Source: an uncultured Pelagibacteraceae bacterium
Lineage (GTDB): Bacteria; Pseudomonadota; Alphaproteobacteria; Pelagibacterales; Pelagibacteraceae
Direction of reading: 5' to 3'
NCBI GenBank assembly: GCA_902588335.1
Contig: CACIOV010000027.1
Coordinates: 1-10,675 of the forward strand
DNA: 10,675 bases
The translations under genes were made by a program, and so were the position numbers. Every line of letters starts with the position of its first letter. Position 1 is the stretch's first letter. A model generated the notes under the pieces. It did not search any database, was not told the origin of the DNA, and worked only from the letters and a program-made list of their open reading frames with translations. Positions 1-8,362 of this stretch are shown here, one piece after another.

Positions 1-102
1 TTAAATGCATTAAACAAAATGATTATTAAAAGAAAAAAAACAGCACCCGAAGGATATCAACAAGAGCGAACGCAAAAACAACAAAAAATGAAAGGTATAT
101 AA
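1..102 (+). CDS. leuA: 2-isopropylmalate synthase, C-terminal tail (partial)
   Basis: Frame 1 is open from the first base to a TAA at 100-102, encoding 33 residues that begin LNALNKMIIKRKKTAPEG and end in a Lys/Gln-rich tail. The stretch resembles the end of the LeuA regulatory domain in alphaproteobacterial 2-isopropylmalate synthases, where an 'ALNKL(I/M)xKRxKTxPE'-type sequence precedes the C-terminus. LeuA condenses acetyl-CoA with 2-oxoisovalerate in the first committed step of leucine synthesis. The identification rests on recalled family resemblance of a short tail only; the catalytic barrel lies outside the window. The stop is 3 nt before the mreB ATG, so the two genes are probably co-transcribed and mreB has no promoter of its own visible here. 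The alternative is a small unrelated protein starting at the ATG at 19. Confidence 0.62.
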   Translation, partial: LNALNKMIIKRKKTAPEGYQQERTQKQQKMKGI

Positions 103-105
103 AAT

Positions 106-1140
106 ATGTTTGAAGGGTTAAAAAAATTTAGCACTATTTGGTCTACTGATATGGCTATAGATTTAGGTACAGCCAATACTTTAGTGTATGTTAAAGGAGA
201 AGGTATAGTTCTTAACGAACCATCGGTTGTTGCAATTATTGAAGATAAAGGAAAAAAATCAGTACTTGCGGTAGGAGATGAAGCAAAAACAATGTTGGGA
301 AGAACACCTGGTAATATATCAGCAGTAAGACCACTGAGAGATGGTGTCATAGCAGATTTTGTTGTTACTGAAGAAATGATAAAACACTTTATAAAAAAAG
401 TTCACAAAAGAAAAGCGTTTGCAAATCCAAGAATATTAATTTGTGTACCAACTGGATCTACACCTGTAGAAAGAAAGGCAATTCAAGATTCTGCTTTAGC
501 GGCAGGAGCAAGAAAAGTTCAGTTAATTGAAGAGCCAATAGCTGCTGCAATAGGAGCGGGACTTCCTATCTCTGAAGCAACCGGGTCCATGGTTGTTGAT
601 GTTGGGGGCGGCACTACAGAAATTGCAGTTTTGTCTTTAGGTGGTGTTGTTTATGCTAATTCTCTCCGTATAGCAGGAGATGCTATGGATGCAGCAATCA
701 TTGCTTATATGAGAAAACAATTCAATTTGTTAGTAGGAGAAGCTAGTGCAGAAAAAATTAAAAAAGAAATAGGTACCGCTTTAGCAACAAGTGGAAATAC
801 TTATTTAATGAAAGGTAGAGACATAAGATCAGGCACCCCAAAAGAAATATCATTAAAAGAAGAAGATACTGCAGAAGCGCTAAAGCCAGTATTAACCCAA
901 ATTCTTGGAGGAATTAAAGATGCTTTAGAAAAAACTCCGCCAGAACTATCCGCAGATTTAGTTGATATGGGTTTAGTGCTAACTGGAGGAGGGGCTCTTC
1001 TTAAAAATATTGATAAACTTATTACAAAAGAAACGGGCTTACCCGTTGTAATCGCAGAAGATCCATTATCTTGTGTTGCTATTGGAACTGGGAAAGCTTT
1101 AGATCAAGAAGAAACATTCTCTACTATGCTGGTAAGTTAG
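106..1140 (+). CDS. mreB: Rod shape-determining protein MreB (bacterial actin)
   Basis: MreB is the actin-like ATPase that forms short membrane-bound filaments and steers the elongation (Rod) complex making side-wall peptidoglycan. The 344-residue product is full family length. The actin-fold signatures are all visible: phosphate-1 loop DLGTANT (19-25), phosphate-2 loop DVGGGTTE (165-172) and the adenosine motif around TGGGA (293-297). The N-terminus MFEGLKKF is short and amphipathic, as expected for direct membrane binding. The start is supported by AAAGG about 10 nt upstream (91-95), inside the end of the preceding gene. It is followed 26 nt later by mreC. Nothing in the sequence looks degraded, and the assignment is secure. 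Confidence 0.98.
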   Translation: MFEGLKKFSTIWSTDMAIDLGTANTLVYVKGEGIVLNEPSVVAIIEDKGKKSVLAVGDEAKTMLGRTPGNISAVRPLRDGVIADFVVTEEMIKHFIKKVHKRKAFANPRILICVPTGSTPVERKAIQDSALAAGARKVQLIEEPIAAAIGAGLPISEATGSMVVDVGGGTTEIAVLSLGGVVYANSLRIAGDAMDAAIIAYMRKQFNLLVGEASAEKIKKEIGTALATSGNTYLMKGRDIRSGTPKEISLKEEDTAEALKPVLTQILGGIKDALEKTPPELSADLVDMGLVLTGGGALLKNIDKLITKETGLPVVIAEDPLSCVAIGTGKALDQEETFSTMLVS

Positions 1141-1166
1141 TATTATTGTAGAGTAGATAATGAATT

Positions 1167-2000
1167 ATGGATACAAGTCGTGAGGATGTTGGCATAACAA
1201 TTCGCTCTGCCCTATTAGCCAAGGGAACAAAACAAAAGTTTTCTTTATTTGCGCTTGTAATTCTTTCTATTATTTTAATTTCCATTGAAACAATAGAAGC
1301 AAAGCCACTTAATTATTTCAGATCTTTTATTAAGGATACAATATATCGAGGTTCTTTGATTGTTTCCGTCCCATTCAAAACTATTGATAATTTTACTGAT
1401 TATGTCGGTGATCATTTAAATCTTTATAGCAATTATAGTAAATTAAAAAAAGAAAATGATGAATTAAAAAACAATATATCAAAATCAGATTTTTTAGAAT
1501 TAGAAAATACTCAGTTAAGACAATTAATTCAAGAACAAGTAGCTTCAACCACCGATCTTGTAAGTGCCAGAGTAATGATTGATAAACAAAGTCCTTATCT
1601 TAATTCATTTATTATAAATACAGGAAGTAATAAAAATTTAAAAAATGGAATGGCAGTTTTGGATGGAAACAACTTTGTCGGAAGAATAGTAGATGTAAAT
1701 TTCTTTTCATCCAGAGTATTACTCGTTTCAGATCTAAATAGTAAAATTCCTGTTATCGTCGAACCATCAGGAGATCATGCTATTCTTAGTGGCAATGGTA
1801 CAAACGAACCAATTCTAGAATATTTGCCTGAAAATCATAATACTCAAGATGGTAATAAAGTTTATACATCAGGGAAAGAAGGAATTTTTTCTCCTGGTAT
1901 TCCTATTGGTGAAATTAAAATTGAAAATAATATAATCACAACTTCATTATTTTCTGATTTAAGTCAGATTACTTTTATAAATATTAAGATAGGAAAATGA
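1167..2000 (+). CDS. mreC: Rod shape-determining protein MreC
   Basis: MreC is the bitopic scaffold of the Rod complex; in other bacteria it contacts PBP2 in the periplasm and activates RodA/PBP2 synthesis. The 277-residue protein has a cytoplasmic N-terminus, one membrane helix (about 24-42), a charged coiled coil (about 83-125, with KLKKENDELKN and LELENTQLRQL repeats) that mediates dimerisation, and the twin beta-barrel domain (about 130-277) with the typical late motif GIFSPGIPIGEI (239-250). It ends shortly after the second barrel, without the long Pro-rich tail found in some MreC proteins. The ATG at 1167 has no strong SD. Its position between mreB and mreD matches the conserved operon order. 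Confidence 0.95.
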   Translation: MDTSREDVGITIRSALLAKGTKQKFSLFALVILSIILISIETIEAKPLNYFRSFIKDTIYRGSLIVSVPFKTIDNFTDYVGDHLNLYSNYSKLKKENDELKNNISKSDFLELENTQLRQLIQEQVASTTDLVSARVMIDKQSPYLNSFIINTGSNKNLKNGMAVLDGNNFVGRIVDVNFFSSRVLLVSDLNSKIPVIVEPSGDHAILSGNGTNEPILEYLPENHNTQDGNKVYTSGKEGIFSPGIPIGEIKIENNIITTSLFSDLSQITFINIKIGK

Positions 2001-2020
2001 TACTTTAATAAATAAATTTT

Positions 2021-2515
2021 ATGGCCCTTACTTATAAAACAATCAAGTTTAAATTTTTTGAACTTTTGCCACTCTTTTTGCTTTTTTTTATTTCATTAAA
2101 CGGAAGTTCTGTGATTGATTTAAAATTTTTTTCAATAAATATTCATTATATATTGGTTTATTACTGGGTATTGCGACAACCTCAAAGCTTAGGCTATGGC
2201 TTTATATTTTTGTCAGGAATAATCAGCGATGTTGTTTTTGGGTTTCCATTAGGGGTTAATGCGTTATCATTATTAATTATTGCTGCTGTAGCAGCTTATG
2301 TAAGAGTAGTAACTGTAAGAATAACATTAATAAACGATTGGATAAGTTTTATCCCCGCTCTATTAATTGCAAACTTTGTTTATTTCTTATCATTATATTT
2401 CTCAAACCATGCGGTTGATTATTTATATCTTTTTAATAATTCTATTTTTACTTTTATTTTTTACCCTATTTTATGGGGATTATTTTCTTTAATTATAAAT
2501 TTAATGAAATCATAA
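2021..2515 (+). CDS. mreD: Rod shape-determining protein MreD
   Basis: MreD is the small polytopic inner-membrane protein of the Rod complex, working with MreC and MreB. The 164-residue product is almost entirely hydrophobic, with about five predicted membrane segments (roughly 14-32, 41-52, 57-75, 80-97 with adjoining 108-128, and 140-161). It carries the family's recognisable loop GIISDVVFGFPLGVNAL (66-82). Length is normal for MreD. The identification is supported mainly by this motif and by placement between mreC and mrdA, because MreD sequences diverge strongly. The stop lies 4 nt before the mrdA start, indicating tight co-translation. Confidence 0.92.
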   Translation: MALTYKTIKFKFFELLPLFLLFFISLNGSSVIDLKFFSINIHYILVYYWVLRQPQSLGYGFIFLSGIISDVVFGFPLGVNALSLLIIAAVAAYVRVVTVRITLINDWISFIPALLIANFVYFLSLYFSNHAVDYLYLFNNSIFTFIFYPILWGLFSLIINLMKS

Positions 2516-2519
2516 TTTA

Positions 2520-4445
2520 ATGGTTACTTTTCCAGAAACATTTCAAAGTAAATCAAGATTAATTAGTAGACGAATGTTCATTTTGTCCACGTTAAAGGTA
2601 GCTGTTTTTGTTAGTATTATTTGTCGTTTGTTTTACTTGCAAATTTCTGAAAATATAAAATATAGATCATTATCTGATAAAAATCGTTTAAGAGAATGGA
2701 GAATAGCTCCCCAAAGAGGAATAATAGAAGATTATTTTGGGAAAAAAATTGCAGAAAACACCCAAGTCTATCAATTGCATATGATCCCAGAAGATGTGGT
2801 TAATTTAGAAGAATTATTTTTTAAACTTTCAAAAATAATTGATTTTGATAAACCCAAAAGAATTAATTTAATAAAAAAACTAAAAAAACGTAAGCCTTGG
2901 GAAACAATCATTATTTCAGATAATTTATCTTGGAGCGAATTTTCAAGATTAAATCTTTTTTTACACGAAATTCAAGGTATCAAACCCGTAATAGCTGAAG
3001 CTAGAAAATATTCAGAAGATGGATCGTCTTCTCACGTTATAGGATATGTGTCTGACACAAGCGTAAAAGATTTAGAAAACAGCGAATTGCTCAGAGAAAT
3101 TAATGTTCCTGGCTTAAAAACAGGAAAAAATGGCTTAGAAAAATCCTTAAATGCAGAAATGATTGGTACACCAGGGCTTCAAAGATTTGAGGTTAATGCT
3201 TATGGAAAAAGAATAAAGGAACTAAAATTTGTAGAAGGAACTGCCGGTAAAAATTTTAGAACAACTTTAGATCAAGAGGTTCAAGAATTTACAACTAAAA
3301 TAATCAAGGATAAAAGCGGATCTGTTTGCGTAATGGATATATATACAGGAGATATAGTTGCCATGGTATCGAGCCCAACATTTAATCCAAACAAATTTGT
3401 ACATGGTATAAGTTCAAAAGATTGGCAAGAATTAATTAAGAATAAAAAAAAACCACTTATCAATAAACCCGTAGCAGGACTTTATCCACCTGGCTCGACT
3501 ATTAAACCTATCGTCGCACTTTCCGCATTAGAACATGACGTGATTAGTCCTAAGCTGGTTGTTGAATGTAGAGGTAGTATTGAACTTTATGGTCAAAAAT
3601 ATCACTGCTGGAAAGAAAAAGGTCATGGATTTATGAGTTTAAGAAGTGCAATTAAACAATCATGCGATATTTATTTTTACGAAGTTGCACGAAGACTGGG
3701 AGTTGACAGGTTATCGGTTACATCAAAAAAATTTGGATTAGGGGACAAAATTTTGAATTCGTTTATTGAGGAAAAGTCTGGCTTAGTACCAAACACAAAA
3801 TGGAAACTAAAAAATATTGGAAAAGGATGGGTTTTAGGAGAAACTTTGATCACCGGCATTGGTCAGGGTTATTTTCTAAGCACTCCTATCCAGTTATGTT
3901 TAATGATGGCACAATTGGCAAATGGAGGATATAAAATTAAACCAAGAATAATTGATGATAAAGATGCTTTACAAAGTACAATTAATGCTTGGAGAAATGA
4001 ATTTACTTCAAAAAATGATAGCTTTAGTTTTCTAAATTCTGGTCTAGAAAAATTATATAGAAACCAAGAAAATATAAAATTAGTACTTGATGCTTTATAT
4101 GGCGCTACCAATGAACCAATGGGAACTTCTTATAGATCTAGATTTACCAAACCAGAATATATTTATGCTGGAAAAACCGGAACATCTCAAATACGAACTA
4201 TCACAGAAGAAGAAAGAAAGCTTAAGTTAAAAAATAAAGATTTGCCTTACGAAAAAAGAGATCATGCTCTTTTCATCGCGTTTGCGCCCTACAAAAATCC
4301 AAGATATGCAATTAGCGTTGTTATTGAACATGGTGGAACCGGAAGTTCAACAGCTGCACCGATTGCAAGAAAAGTAATAAAAAAAGTTTTAGACAGACAT
4401 AAATTAAGAAAAAAATATCAATTAGATTTATTTAAAGAGGTTTAA
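2520..4445 (+). CDS. mrdA: Penicillin-binding protein 2, elongation transpeptidase
   Basis: PBP2 is the monofunctional class B transpeptidase that cross-links glycan strands made by its partner RodA during lateral wall growth. The 641-residue protein has a short cytoplasmic tail, one N-terminal membrane anchor (about 20-42), a pedestal/dimerisation region with the class B motif RGIIEDYFG, and a C-terminal transpeptidase domain. The three catalytic motifs are intact: S326-T-I-K329 (nucleophile), S381-C-D383 (the SxD form usual in PBP2) and K552-T-G554. It ends in a basic tail. The ATG lies 4 nt after the mreD stop with no clear SD, so translational coupling is likely. rodA begins 1 nt after its stop, matching the usual PBP2-RodA pairing. 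Confidence 0.97.
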   Translation: MVTFPETFQSKSRLISRRMFILSTLKVAVFVSIICRLFYLQISENIKYRSLSDKNRLREWRIAPQRGIIEDYFGKKIAENTQVYQLHMIPEDVVNLEELFFKLSKIIDFDKPKRINLIKKLKKRKPWETIIISDNLSWSEFSRLNLFLHEIQGIKPVIAEARKYSEDGSSSHVIGYVSDTSVKDLENSELLREINVPGLKTGKNGLEKSLNAEMIGTPGLQRFEVNAYGKRIKELKFVEGTAGKNFRTTLDQEVQEFTTKIIKDKSGSVCVMDIYTGDIVAMVSSPTFNPNKFVHGISSKDWQELIKNKKKPLINKPVAGLYPPGSTIKPIVALSALEHDVISPKLVVECRGSIELYGQKYHCWKEKGHGFMSLRSAIKQSCDIYFYEVARRLGVDRLSVTSKKFGLGDKILNSFIEEKSGLVPNTKWKLKNIGKGWVLGETLITGIGQGYFLSTPIQLCLMMAQLANGGYKIKPRIIDDKDALQSTINAWRNEFTSKNDSFSFLNSGLEKLYRNQENIKLVLDALYGATNEPMGTSYRSRFTKPEYIYAGKTGTSQIRTITEEERKLKLKNKDLPYEKRDHALFIAFAPYKNPRYAISVVIEHGGTGSSTAAPIARKVIKKVLDRHKLRKKYQLDLFKEV

Positions 4446-4446
4446 A

Positions 4447-5571
4447 ATGATAAATCAACATTTTCATAAAAGTAATTTAAGTTTTAAAGACAAAATATTT
4501 GCTTTAGACTTTTTGCTAATTTTTTTAATTTTATTGTTGGGAATAATTAGCATTTTTGCAATGTATTCTACTGAACAAGGAAAATTAGGCTACTATACCT
4601 TAAGTCATTTTTATAGGTTTTCGGTTTTTTTTATAGTTTTTTTAGCATTTTCTTTTTTTAAAATTAGATTTTGGTATAAATCTGCTTATTTATTTTATGT
4701 TTTAATATTAATTTTACTGATATTTGTTAATTTTTACGGAATTACTGCCTCAGGATCAAAACGGTGGATTAGTTTATTTTTTATAAATCTTCAACCCTCT
4801 GAACTAATGAAAATTGCCCTGATTATTTTTTTAACGAGATACTATTACAAAATTCCTTCCGAACAAGTTGCTAATCTTAAATATATCCTTGCACCTGTTT
4901 TTGCTTTATTTATACCTGTTATGTTGGTTGCAGTGCAACCAGATTTAGGAACCGCAGTGTTAATTTTGATAGGAGGGCTTGCTGTTATTTGGTTAACAGG
5001 TTTTAGAATAAAATTTTTTCTTTATTCTTTTTTTGTTTTAATTTGTTTAATTCCAGTCGGAATATCATTTTTGAAACCCTATCAAAAATCAAGAATCTTG
5101 ACTTTTTTTGACCCAGAAAGAGATCCATTGGGGGCAGGTTACCAGATTATTCAATCAAAAATTGCTGTTGGTTCAGGGGGAATTTTTGGAAAGGGGTATT
5201 TACAGGGCAGTCAGAGCTATTTAGATTATTTACCGGAAAAACAAACAGACTTTATATTTACTTTATTTTCTGAAGAATTTGGCTTTATTGGCTCTGTTTT
5301 GCTATTACTTATCTACGTAGCGATTATATATAGGATTATTCAAATCGGTAATCAGTCAAGGAATAATTTTGCAAGATTGTATTGTTTTAGTTTTGCAACG
5401 GCTTTTTTTACTTATGTTGTGGTTAATATGTCAATGGTGCTTGGTTTGTTACCGATTGTAGGAGCGCCGTTGCCTATAATGTCATACGGTGGTTCATCGA
5501 TGCTTTCGATAATGATAGGATTAAGCATTGTTATGAGTTGTAAAATTCATCGACAAGATGAAGGGGTCTGA
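4447..5571 (+). CDS. rodA: Rod shape-determining protein RodA (SEDS peptidoglycan polymerase)
   Basis: RodA is the SEDS-family glycosyltransferase that polymerises lipid II into glycan strands in the elongation complex with PBP2. The 374-residue product is strongly hydrophobic with about ten membrane helices. Family landmarks are present: QPSELMKIA in an early loop, QPDLGTA, a long periplasmic loop with KSRILTFFDPERDPLGAGYQ, then KQTDFIFTLFSEEFGF, where D268 corresponds to the catalytic aspartate, and the closing GLLPIVGAPLPIMSYGGSS. The SD is strong for this window: AGAGG at 4436-4440, inside the end of mrdA, 6 nt before the ATG. The single-nucleotide gap to mrdA implies coupled, roughly equimolar expression of polymerase and transpeptidase. 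RodA rather than FtsW is inferred from the operon. Confidence 0.97.
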   Translation: MINQHFHKSNLSFKDKIFALDFLLIFLILLLGIISIFAMYSTEQGKLGYYTLSHFYRFSVFFIVFLAFSFFKIRFWYKSAYLFYVLILILLIFVNFYGITASGSKRWISLFFINLQPSELMKIALIIFLTRYYYKIPSEQVANLKYILAPVFALFIPVMLVAVQPDLGTAVLILIGGLAVIWLTGFRIKFFLYSFFVLICLIPVGISFLKPYQKSRILTFFDPERDPLGAGYQIIQSKIAVGSGGIFGKGYLQGSQSYLDYLPEKQTDFIFTLFSEEFGFIGSVLLLLIYVAIIYRIIQIGNQSRNNFARLYCFSFATAFFTYVVVNMSMVLGLLPIVGAPLPIMSYGGSSMLSIMIGLSIVMSCKIHRQDEGV

Positions 5572-5682
5572 AAAAAAATGCAATTTTAAATTTATCAGAA
5601 TCAACCTAAGATTGTATTATTCTCCTTTAATTATTTGATTTTTTATTTTTAAAAATGGTCTTTTTGTGCTTAAATTGAACAT
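5572..5682. other. 111-nt intergenic region between rodA and the bactofilin gene
   Basis: This is the longest non-coding stretch in the window. It is very AT-rich and includes a T-rich run and a 12-nt AT-only palindrome (5645-5656). I see no GC-containing hairpin followed by a T tract, so no intrinsic terminator for the mre operon is apparent. No well-spaced -35/-10 pair could be identified, although TTGTAT (5612-5617) and TTGATT (5635-5640) are -35-like. No clear SD precedes the bactofilin ATG. Confidence 0.5.
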
Positions 5683-6147
5683 ATGTTTAAAACTTTGCGA
5701 GGCACTGAAGAGAAGCAACTTAATGACAATGGACGTTCACTTGTAGGAGAAACTTTACAGCTGGAAGGAGATTTAAGATCAGCTGGATCATTAGATGTAT
5801 CAGGATTAATTAACGGGAACGTATTTGTTACAGAAATGGTTGTTGCAGAAACTGGATCAGTAAGAGGTGCTATAGAAGCAACAAGTGTTGAAATCAATGG
5901 GCATGTCGAAGGAAAAATTTCAGCTGATATAATAATAATAGGTAGATCAGCAGTCATTAAGGGCGATATTTTTTTTAAAAATACATTAAAAACTGAAGAG
6001 GGAGCCGATATTGACGGCTACATCAAACGAGTAAGTAATGGAAAAGCAAATACGGAAGAAGACATTGCAATTGAGGAGATTGTTGAAAGAACAGAGACAA
6101 AAAAACCAAAGACCGTACACGTTGTGCAGCATAAAGAAGCTGTATAA
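5683..6147 (+). CDS. Bactofilin family cytoskeletal protein
   Basis: Bactofilins polymerise without nucleotide into membrane-associated filaments that localise cell-wall enzymes or shape appendages and curvature. The 154-residue product has a short N-terminus MFKTLRG, similar to the MF-plus-basic leader that targets bactofilins to membrane. A beta-helical core follows (about 20-115), built from glycine-punctuated repeats (GDLRSAGSLDVSGLINGNV, ETGSVRGAIEATSVEINGHV, GRSAVIKGDIFF). The tail of about 40 residues is charged and probably disordered. It starts 111 nt after rodA on the same strand, so it may be read from the shape operon or a separate promoter. No M23 peptidase gene, a common bactofilin neighbour, is seen next to it. 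Family assignment is firm; the cellular role is inferred from context. Confidence 0.93.
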   Translation: MFKTLRGTEEKQLNDNGRSLVGETLQLEGDLRSAGSLDVSGLINGNVFVTEMVVAETGSVRGAIEATSVEINGHVEGKISADIIIIGRSAVIKGDIFFKNTLKTEEGADIDGYIKRVSNGKANTEEDIAIEEIVERTETKKPKTVHVVQHKEAV

Positions 6148-6148
6148 C

Positions 6149-6178
6149 TTGTCACTTCACATTTAAATTTTAGATAAT
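6149..6178 (+). promoter_or_regulatory. Candidate sigma-70 promoter for the oxidoreductase-transporter-msrB unit
   Basis: TTGTCA (6149-6154, 5/6 match to TTGACA) and GATAAT (6173-6178, 5/6 match to TATAAT) are separated by 18 nt and start 1 nt after the bactofilin stop. Transcription would begin near 6185, leaving a leader of about 12 nt before the ATG at 6198. An additional TATAAT at 6180-6185 lies too far from this -35. In AT-rich DNA such matches occur by chance, so this remains a candidate. Confidence 0.4.
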
Positions 6179-6197
6179 ATATAATTAGTAAGTTGCT

Positions 6198-7454
6198 ATG
6201 AACGAAGATGATAAATTAAAATCTTCAATCGGAGTTATTGGAGCCGGTATACAAGGTATATGTATTTCTCTCAATCTAATTAAAAAAGGTTTTAAAGTAA
6301 CGCTTATAGACCGTGATAATCCAGGTAAAGACTCCGCATCCTACGGTAATGCTGGACATTTTTCACCTTACGCATCTGTTCCAATTAACAGACCAGATAT
6401 ATTAGTTGATGTGCCTTCAATGCTTTTAAGTTCTACAGGACCATTAGCTTTACAGTGGAACTATGTACACAAGATGATTCCATGGTTTATAAAATTTATA
6501 AAAAATTGCAGCAAAAAGAATATGATGCATACAGCAAGGTATATGCACCAAATTTTGAATCTTGCTATACCAGCTTACGACGAACTTTTCGATAACATTG
6601 ACGTTTCAGGATTAGTAGAGAGCAAGGGCATAATTTATTTTTGGACAGACAAGGATTTAAAAAGTAGAGAGTTAGAAATTAAAATAAGGAATGAATTGGG
6701 AGTAAAACAGCAACTATTAACCCCGCACGAAATACATGATCTTGAACCACATATTAAAAAAATTTACCATGGTGGCGTTCTTTATTCAAACGCAAGGCAT
6801 GCTAGAAACCCAAGAAAAATTTTACTAAAGCTATTTGATTTATTTTTAAAAAAAGGAGGAAATTTTAAAAAAGAAAACGTTCAATCAATTAGTTTTACAT
6901 TTGACAATAAACCAATAATCAAAACAGACTTAAATTCTTATACTTTTAATAAAACCGTTGTTGCTTGTGGAGCTTTCTCCAAAAAACTCACTGAGTCAGT
7001 GAATGAAAAAATTCCATTAGATACAGAAAGAGGTTACCATATTCATTTTAAAGGTTACGATCATTTGCTTTCAAGACCAGTAATATTTTTAAACAGAGGT
7101 TTTGGAATAACACCTATGGAACAAGGATTGAGAGTAGTAGGAACGGTTGAGTTTGGAGGGTTAAACAATCCTTTAAATAAAAAAAGAATTTTAAATCTTG
7201 TAAACAATGCAAAGTATCTCTTTCCAGAATTGGGTGACCATCATGACGAATGGTTAGGCTTTAGACCTACTTTACCAGATTTTTTACCCGTTTTAGGTCC
7301 CTCAAAAAATTATAAAAACTTATTTTATTCATTTGGACACCATCATTTAGGATGGACTTTAGGTGCAATTTCAGGGAAAATTGTTGCAGGAATGATTGCG
7401 GGAGAAAATACAAATTTAAATTTATTACCATACAGCTCATCACGATTTAGCTAG
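6198..7454 (+). CDS. DadA-like FAD-dependent amino-acid dehydrogenase/oxidoreductase
   Basis: The 418-residue product belongs to the DAO/DadA family of FAD enzymes that oxidatively deaminate D-amino acids or oxidise secondary amines such as sarcosine or proline, passing electrons to the respiratory chain. Visible features are the N-terminal Rossmann dinucleotide fold GVIGAGIQG (G15-A-G17-x-x-G20) with ribose-binding D38 at the end of beta-2, the flavin-contact stretch SYGNAGHFSP (48-57), a central substrate domain with DTERGYHIHF, and the C-terminal flavin motif FRPTLPDFLPVLGP followed by GHHHLGWTLGAISG. Length fits DadA (about 415-430). The exact substrate cannot be read from sequence. It leads an apparent operon: the transporter begins 8 nt after its stop. 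Wall D-amino acids are a possible substrate given the neighbouring wall genes, but this is speculative. Confidence 0.85.
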   Translation: MNEDDKLKSSIGVIGAGIQGICISLNLIKKGFKVTLIDRDNPGKDSASYGNAGHFSPYASVPINRPDILVDVPSMLLSSTGPLALQWNYVHKMIPWFIKFIKNCSKKNMMHTARYMHQILNLAIPAYDELFDNIDVSGLVESKGIIYFWTDKDLKSRELEIKIRNELGVKQQLLTPHEIHDLEPHIKKIYHGGVLYSNARHARNPRKILLKLFDLFLKKGGNFKKENVQSISFTFDNKPIIKTDLNSYTFNKTVVACGAFSKKLTESVNEKIPLDTERGYHIHFKGYDHLLSRPVIFLNRGFGITPMEQGLRVVGTVEFGGLNNPLNKKRILNLVNNAKYLFPELGDHHDEWLGFRPTLPDFLPVLGPSKNYKNLFYSFGHHHLGWTLGAISGKIVAGMIAGENTNLNLLPYSSSRFS

Positions 7455-7462
7455 GAATTGTT

Positions 7463-8362
7463 TTGTTTTCCAAAAATAAAAACGCCTATATTTTTCTTAT
7501 ACTTGCTACATTATTTTGGTCAGGTAATTTTATTGTTGGAAAAGCAGCAAGTTTTTTTGAAATCCCACCTTTTACATTAAATTTTTATAGATGGTTATTT
7601 GCTTGGCTAATATTAGCTCCTTTTACCCTTAAGGAAATTTTGAATAAAAAAAATTATATATTAAAGAATATAAAATTGATTCTTATTTTAGGAATTACAA
7701 GCATTACTATATTTAATTCAATTGTTTACTACTCTTTAAATTTCACTCAGGTAATCAGTGGTGTTTTGATGATTTCAACTATTCCAGTAATGATAATTTT
7801 TTTTTGCTGGATATTTAAAATTGAAAAAACAAACTTTTATCAAATATTAGGAGTAATTTTTTCATTGCTTGGAGTTGTGGTAATAGTGACTAAGGCAGAT
7901 CTAGGCAAATTACTCAATTTAAATTTTAATAAAGGTGATTTATGGATGGTTGTCGCCATGTTTTCTTGGGCGATGTATTCTGCATTATTGCGAAAAAAAA
8001 AATTTGAACTTTCACAAATATCACTTTTACAAACGATCATATCTGCAGGATTAATTTTATTATTGCCTGCCTATTTAATTGAGATGAGCCTAGGCTATAG
8101 ATTAAATATTCATTTACCATTCATACTAACATTAAGTTATGTTGTGCTTTTTCCTGGATTAGCCTCATTTTTTTTCTGGATAAAAGGAATTTCAATAATA
8201 GGATCTAATAGAGCGGGGATATTTTTACATTTAATGCCAATTTTTAGTACAGTAATGGCAATAATAATATTTAAAGAAAAATTTATGACATTTCATTTAA
8301 TTGGTGCGCTGTTGATTGTTACGGGAATTTTTCTATCTTCTAAAAGAAAAATATATGATTAA
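7463..8362 (+). CDS. EamA/DMT-family transporter (10 TM)
   Basis: This 299-residue membrane protein has the architecture of the drug/metabolite transporter superfamily: two tandem EamA repeats of about five helices each (roughly 8-143 and 157-293). It opens with ATLFWSGNFIVGKAA and the second repeat begins KGDLWMVVAMFSWAMYSALL, both typical EamA helix-1 signatures. Members export amino acids, metabolites or drugs, and the substrate cannot be predicted. The start is TTG at 7463: the frame has a stop at 7448-7450 and no ATG or GTG before the first membrane helix, while AGGA (7453-7456) overlaps the upstream stop at a sensible distance. The 3' end overlaps msrB. Operon placement suggests it may move a substrate or product of the preceding oxidoreductase, which is inference. 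Confidence 0.88.
   Translation: MFSKNKNAYIFLILATLFWSGNFIVGKAASFFEIPPFTLNFYRWLFAWLILAPFTLKEILNKKNYILKNIKLILILGITSITIFNSIVYYSLNFTQVISGVLMISTIPVMIIFFCWIFKIEKTNFYQILGVIFSLLGVVVIVTKADLGKLLNLNFNKGDLWMVVAMFSWAMYSALLRKKKFELSQISLLQTIISAGLILLLPAYLIEMSLGYRLNIHLPFILTLSYVVLFPGLASFFFWIKGISIIGSNRAGIFLHLMPIFSTVMAIIIFKEKFMTFHLIGALLIVTGIFLSSKRKIYD

Noticed and set aside
57..350. 97-codon open frame on the minus strand opposite the leuA tail and mreB
   Set aside because: It lies antisense to the highly conserved start of mreB, and its composition is a mirror of that coding sequence with no recognisable domain.
3281..4111. Several 60-80 codon minus-strand frames inside mrdA
   Set aside because: All are antisense to the conserved transpeptidase domain and show no motifs.
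5645..5656. ATTTTTAAAAAT palindrome before the bactofilin gene
   Set aside because: It is entirely A/T, lacks a GC stem, and is expected by chance in such AT-rich DNA, so it was not called a terminator or operator.
5670..5957. 95-codon minus-strand frame opposite the bactofilin gene
   Set aside because: The plus strand encodes a clear bactofilin beta-helix; the antisense Ser/Thr/Pro-rich product is a shadow.
8316..8354. Upstream in-frame ATG adding 13 residues to MsrB
   Set aside because: It would extend far into the transporter gene and add a non-conserved hydrophobic leader; the ATG at 8355 gives a normal MsrB N-terminus and a typical 8-nt overlap.
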